Below are positions 9,902 to 14,064 of a stretch of 14,064 bases of DNA, in pieces; positions within the stretch are counted from its first letter, which is position 1, and each line of letters starts with the position of its first letter. The DNA is taken from the NCBI GenBank assembly GCA_910592205.1, contig CAJVPJ010000959.1, forward strand, positions 1-14,064, read 5' to 3'. Source of the stretch: Paraglomus occultum. Its lineage: Eukaryota; Glomeromycota; Glomeromycetes; Paraglomerales; Paraglomeraceae. A program made the translations under genes and the position numbers. The notes beneath the pieces were generated by a model. That model did no database searches. It saw only the letters and a list, made by a program, of their open reading frames with translations, and was not told the origin of the DNA.

Positions 9902-10345
9902 ATGATATCATTGATAGCATCATATCTAATCATTATTCGACTCTTGCAAAGTAACGTGAGTTTGGGAACATGGACTATTCTATCCAGTCGCAATGAAACA
10001 TTGTCATCCTGCCACCACTACCACCAACACGAACGCAACGAAAACGGATGGGTTGAGCCGAGAAAGAAGACAATTCAGCAATGCGACAATAATAACGATA
10101 GCAACTTGCTTCTTGTAGATGTTATAAACAAATATCATTGCACACGTGTAGTATGTATAAACGCCCGCGGGTTTAGTTCTACTATACGAGCAAAGATTTC
10201 CGAATATAACGTCTGTTTTGCAACAAAACTAAACACAAAAGGCAAAAAAGTATTACGTAGGTTTGGCTTCTTCATTATATACACTGCAGTACATTTATCA
10301 GGATTACTATTGACAAATGTTGCATGCTATTGTATGTACTTCTGA
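9902..10345 (+). CDS. Possible orphan secreted or membrane protein (147 codons)
   Basis: I do not recognise this protein. From the first in-frame ATG (9902) the frame runs 147 codons to a TGA, which is long for such AT-rich sequence; the open frame itself extends further upstream without an ATG. The N-terminus (residues 2-16, ISLIASYLIIIRLLQ) resembles a signal peptide or anchor. Two N-glycosylation sequons follow (N18 in NVS, N31 in NET). The middle is polar, His- and Asn-rich (HHYHQHERNENG). The last about 25 residues form a hydrophobic segment (FGFFIIYTAVHLSGLLL) suited to a membrane span. There is no known domain. A TATA/CT-rich block lies about 430 nt upstream. It could be a lineage-specific gene, one exon of a longer gene, or chance. 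Confidence 0.3.
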   Translation: MISLIASYLIIIRLLQSNVSLGTWTILSSRNETLSSCHHYHQHERNENGWVEPRKKTIQQCDNNNDSNLLLVDVINKYHCTRVVCINARGFSSTIRAKISEYNVCFATKLNTKGKKVLRRFGFFIIYTAVHLSGLLLTNVACYCMYF

Positions 10346-10535
10346 CCACGTTGCTCATTGTGTTATTACTTACTACGTCAAGTATCATAACCAATATTTA
10401 TAATATACAATATTATGTTACATACAGTACATAATGTATGTATGTGTGTATATGTATGTATGTTTATCAGTTGTAAACCGGATCAACATATTCATCCCCA
10501 TCTGAATGACAAATACAATTCCACCTAGACGCACA
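10346..10535. repeat. TATG/TGTA microsatellite within short non-coding gap
   Basis: Low-complexity TATG/TGTG repeats occupy about 10434-10464. They are preceded by a 7-bp inverted repeat (ATTATGT 10412-10418, ACATAAT 10429-10435). No gene is seen. Confidence 0.7.
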
Positions 10536-10537
10536 CA

Positions 10538-10580
10538 CCAATTAATATAAATAAGGGCATTTCTCCTACTCTTTCATCTT
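10538..10580 (+). promoter_or_regulatory. Candidate core promoter of the Myb gene
   Basis: A CCAAT motif (10539-10543) is followed by TATAAATAAGG (10546-10556) and then a CT-rich tract (10561-10580). The order and spacing suit a fungal core promoter, with transcription starting about 230-260 nt before the ATG at 10814. A TAACGG string at 10610-10615 matches the Myb recognition consensus YAACKG and might allow autoregulation, but one 6-mer match is weak. An upstream ATG frame of 24 codons at 10633 lies in the presumed leader. Confidence 0.45.
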
Positions 10581-10813
10581 ACTTGTTATATACTTTTTCT
10601 TTTCCCCCATAACGGAAAATATTCATCCTCTTATGACCGGAAAGAAAAATAACCTCAGTTCATTAATTAAGCGTCCTTTATTCCTTACCTGTGTCGTGTG
10701 CAAATAATTATATTTATTTATTATTATTCGTATAACAACGTCGAGCTTTGATCACCGGGAATTCATAAAAACTGTATAGATCAAAAAAGAAAACAAGCAT
10801 AATCAACGCTTAC

Positions 10814-11914
10814 ATGTCAAGAATGAGAGCTCCCTGGTCCGAGGAGGTAAAGAAATTAAGGGTTTTTGTAGGGGAAAAGAAAATTGACAGTAGTGATCGA
10901 GATATAAATAGCGCCAAGATTACGATAAAACCGTATAGAAATTAAACGATGAAAAAAACAAAGCTGATCTGCATAAGAGTGTTATAACATTTACTTACAG
11001 CTTAAATTGGGCTTTAGCGAGCACCTCGTTGTGAATAAAAGTTCCTCGCGATAGTTATAACATTTACTCAATGCAATACTCTTCTCTTGTAAACAGGAGG
11101 ACGCGCGCTTGAGGGATCTGGTCCAGACTTATGGGCAAAAGTGGCAAAAAATCTCAACTATAATCAAAATGCGCGAAGCAAAGCAATGCAGGGAGAGGTA
11201 AACCTCTTTTTACCAGTTGGCATTATGAACGCTGGAATCGTGGTGTTAATTAAACTAATATCTGTGTGTATTTTGTATTGTTTTGCTCGTAATTGAAACA
11301 GATGGTCAAACCATCTACGACCCGACAGTAAGTTGAATTAATATTTTACTCTACCATAAATAGTATTGTGCATTCATACTCCCTACTTTGTTCCGGCTAA
11401 TTTATTAACCCATCATTCTAATCCTTATAACACTTTCATATATTTTTTTTATTCGGGTCACTCAGTCGACAAATCTCCTCTAAAAGAATACGAAAAGCAT
11501 AAAATTCGCATCTTACAACGTAAATTTGGCTGTAAATGGACTGAAATTGCGGCCCAAATTCCTGGACGAACTGGTCTTATGGTGAAAAACTATTGGTACA
11601 ATGAAGAAAAGAGAGCCAAGCACCAAATGAGGAACAAGATGGCTATCAGCAGACTGCTTCTGTCGCCTAATGAGATAGAAGAGCAGGTGAGCAATTGAAT
11701 AGAATGGCACGAGGCAAGGAACATTCGAAATCGGTTTCCCGGCACAGTGAGCTTGCTCTCCGGCATTACCCGATTTAAAAACGATGAACCATTGCTGTTG
11801 CTATTCTTTCATGGTGCGGTTTTCAATCATTTTGTTACACAAATCTCGTGTTCTCACAATCTTTTTTAATATCCCCTTATACAGACATCATACGAACCAT
11901 TTGATTATGTATAA
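10814..11914 (+). CDS. Small two-repeat Myb/SANT DNA-binding protein, five exons
   Basis: A nuclear Myb-type transcription regulator is likely. I assembled the exons as 10814-10846, 11097-11197, 11302-11327, 11466-11686 and 11885-11914 (411 nt, 136 residues plus stop). All introns are GT-AG (donors GTAAAG, GTAAAC, GTAAGT, GTGAGC; acceptors AACAG, AACAG, CTCAG, TACAG), with lengths of 250, 104, 138 and 198 nt. Every junction keeps the frame. Repeat 1 spans residues 6-54 with W8, W27 and W46, each 18 residues apart, and ends RERWSNHLRPD. Repeat 2 spans 56-104 with W78 and W97, but L59 replaces the first Trp. Its recognition helix reads PGRTGLMVKNYW, close to the c-Myb repeat-3 PGRT..IKN.W pattern. 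An in-frame TAA at 10766 supports a start at 10814 (ATG 10823 is an alternative). The short basic tail has no activation domain. If exon 4 is not spliced, translation ends at TGA 11696-11698 (130 residues). Intron 1 carries the 58-bp micro-element. Confidence 0.85.
10997..11054 (+). mobile_element. 58-bp micro-element, copy 2, inside Myb intron 1, with 15-bp flanking duplication
   Basis: All 58 positions and the orientation are identical to 2353-2410. It is flanked by a perfect 15-bp direct repeat GTTATAACATTTACT (10981-10995 and 11054-11068); the final G of the element is shared with the second repeat. The flanking words differ from those of copy 1, which argues for two separate insertions rather than one larger duplicated block. 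It sits in intron 1 of the Myb gene, 43 nt before exon 2, and adds 73 nt to that intron. Its left edge reads TTACTTACAG, which resembles a 3' splice site. Confidence 0.8.
11885..11914 (+). other. Predicted terminal exon of the Myb gene (alternative end)
   Basis: A strong pyrimidine-rich acceptor (CTTTTTTAATATCCCC then TTATACAG, ending 11884) is followed in the phase set by exon 4 by nine codons (TSYEPFDYV) and a TAA. Joining it to the CAG|GTGAGC donor at 11686/11687 replaces the three-codon read-through end VSN. Both ends are possible; splicing is favoured by the quality of both sites. Confidence 0.55.
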
Positions 11915-14064
11915 TCAACAAGATGTTTGCTAAACCACGTTATCACAATCTGTCAGAAATTGAATACCTGTACATTTATTTTCTCTTACTCTTATGTCTG
12001 CCCTCTTATTTATATATGCGTTCTCGATAGTCCGAGAAACACATGCGTAATATACGGAAATATGACCAACTTATGGTAAACGAAGACTCGATTATATGCT
12101 AGTAATACTACAAATTAAGATTATTTTTTTTTTTCAAAAGAAGCAAAACGATTAATCCAATATTGGCATCTCCAATTTTACAGCAACTCCTCACCTTTTA
12201 TACGTATAAATTATGATTAAGCAATCCTTTATTATCTTCTTCTTTTTCTATTTTTTCCGCCCCCCCGAAACTCACCCTCATTACTTATGATTTATTCTAT
12301 GATTTCCCTTTAAATACTGCAAATGAATAAAGTTTAAGTTTAATGGTATGCTCTGATACCGAATAACCAATACAAGAATATCTAATTCAAATGTCCATCA
12401 TCTGTTATTATCATAATTACGTTCGCTATTTATTGTCCTCTCGGACCAGTTATGTTCTCATACAACAAAACCGGAATAATATTGGAGGGACATACATAAT
12501 TTAGCTCCGCATTTTCATTAATGCCGATAGTGTTTGGACATGTGTTTATGCGGGGAAGCACGAACGGACATTACCTAACAAAGTCGGTGATTGTGAAAAT
12601 TACTCTAATAGTATTGGTGGATGTTGATTACGTGAGAAGAGGTTACTACAAGGATTAGCTGGCAAATACGCACGATGACGTTGTTGATTATAATTAATTT
12701 GGTAGAATTAAAGTCAATTCGCATGCGGTAGAGAATCATCTTTCTTATTTTGATATATGAAAACGAGGCGACAATTTGCAAATAACAATCTTATTAGTTA
12801 TGTGATAAACACCCTGCATTATCGTCTATCTTCCATTCATGGCTTTCCCTTTTGTGTTTAGTAACGCATGACACCCAACAATAAAACCGTTAGCGTTTAA
12901 AAGCCTTTTCATTTCTTGAAATAGTTATTTCACAATGAACTTTATTAGGGCAATTGTTGTCTTTGTTTTCCTGGAAAGACACATGATTGGCTCAAATTAC
13001 TCAAATAATGCTTACCCAATGAAAATCGTCATCAAGATGTAAATGAAAAAAAACTTTTCTCGTATTAACATTACCAACAAGACGGTCGTTCCGCTTATCT
13101 TCTATCAATTCTTTTACTACTTCTGACTAGTACACATGTAGTTATCAATTTTTGTGTAATTAATATCGAAAGAACGTTAATCACAAAATAATATTAATAG
13201 AATAGTATGAAAAATTAAGGTTTCTCTTCCTGATCTGTTATATCATTTTCGGCTTTAACCTCGACTTTAGCTGTGTGCGCCACACCAACATAACAATTTA
13301 ATTGTAGTTTATAAATTGGACTTTTAAACATCCATATTTTCAGTCCCGCACCATAATGCAGTATATGACTCATTTAATTCATTGGGTGGGTCGATCATCG
13401 GAAGGGACCAATTGCGACATGTGATACAAATTCATTGAAAAAATGTTGCTTCTGAGGTTACCGTACTTGTCACTGGCTTATTATTATTATTAATAAAGTG
13501 CAGAAGGGTCGAGATTATTGTCGGGACATTTCTTGAACGGTAAAGTTCGAGGAATAAAAACCTGTCATATTTAAGCCGTCACATACACTTCCGGGAGCTC
13601 CCGTGTTAATTATAATGCTTTTGAAGCATAGAAATGGAAATATTGGCGGTTCGGCTTTCTAAAACCAGACAATAAATCGCACAACCGGTACGGACTTTTT
13701 TATCATCCATGTTTATAACCAACATTTTACGTGCATACTAGTTTGGGTTTACATCAACGTCCGCGTGGACGGTAATGTTTAATTCGTTTTTCGTTACGGA
13801 AGAAAAAAAAGTGATAAATTTTAACCGCTTTATAATTAAAACTATATTGGCTGTTCCATGACGGCGAGAGTGTCGGCATATTGACAGACATATTTGCGAA
13901 AAATTTTCTTTATAAAAAGCTTAATACCAGGTTTATGTTTATAATATTGTTTCAGTAAAAAGGTGCAATCGCAAAACTTGTACATATTATTGAAAAGTGC
14001 AGGTGATACTACTGATCTCACCATCAATCAAGGCTGAAAGCCTTTTTAACTAAGAAAATTGTTA
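11915..14064. other. Gene-less AT-rich stretch downstream of the Myb gene
   Basis: A polyadenylation-type AATAAA lies at 12326-12331 and could serve the Myb transcript, though it is about 410 nt past the stop. A C7 run occurs at about 12261-12267 and a short (TTA)n at 13478-13491. A minus-strand frame from ATG 14022-14024 to the stop at 13842 (60 codons, basic and aromatic-rich) has no recognised domain; it could be the last exon of a gene entering from the right edge, but that is not supported. A perfect 6-bp hairpin with GAA loop followed by T's lies at 14030-14047. Confidence 0.5.

Noticed and set aside
13842-14024. 60-codon minus-strand frame at the right edge, possible last exon
   Set aside because: There is an upstream in-frame stop just before the ATG, no clear acceptor in phase and no domain. 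It cannot be judged without sequence beyond the window.
14030-14047. Perfect GC-rich hairpin plus T-run resembling an intrinsic bacterial terminator
   Set aside because: The window is eukaryotic, with spliced genes, so a rho-independent terminator is not expected. A 6-bp stem can occur by chance.
1-14064. CRISPR arrays, operons or phage-type defence genes
   Set aside because: No regularly spaced repeats or compact co-directional gene clusters are present, and the introns show a eukaryotic genome.

Overview
The window looks like nuclear DNA of a eukaryote with an AT-rich genome. Three things show this: a gene split by GT-AG introns with good splice consensus, a decayed pogo/Tigger-type DNA transposon, and long stretches with no open frame of note. 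The style of the two recognisable proteins (a CENPB/Tigger transposase and a short two-repeat Myb protein interrupted by introns of 104-250 nt) best fits an early-diverging fungus. An arbuscular mycorrhizal fungus (Glomeromycotina) is my leading guess. This is inferred from protein style only and is not proven.

Layout. 1-1750 is one end of a Tigger-like element on the minus strand. Its transposase is broken by an in-frame stop (445-447) and a frameshift (near 335-345). The right end of the element is CAGTGAGACT on the minus strand next to a TA at 1751-1752; the other end lies outside the window. From 1753 to about 10530 there are roughly 9 kb with no gene I can defend. That stretch holds one copy of a 58-bp micro-element (2353-2410), a perfect 18-bp inverted repeat (3766-3848), a 13-G run (5139-5151), a degenerate tRNA-like sequence (6223-6290), microsatellites (8041-8105), a 31-bp imperfect tandem repeat (9671-9750) and a 147-codon orphan frame (9902-10345).

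10814-11914 (+) is the one convincing host gene. It encodes a small two-repeat Myb DNA-binding protein, which I assembled as five exons (136 residues), with a CCAAT/TATA/CT-rich promoter-like block near 10538-10580. Its first intron carries the second, identical copy of the 58-bp micro-element. From 11915 to the end I see only AT-rich non-coding sequence and a small doubtful minus-strand frame.

The most unusual observation is the 58-bp micro-element. Its two copies lie 8.6 kb apart, are identical, and are each flanked by their own direct repeat (11 and 15 bp), as expected of target-site duplications. It is too short for any standard transposon class, lacks terminal inverted repeats and an A-tail, and has inserted once into an intron. 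The genes show no sign of working together: the transposon is a dead insertion and the Myb gene stands alone.
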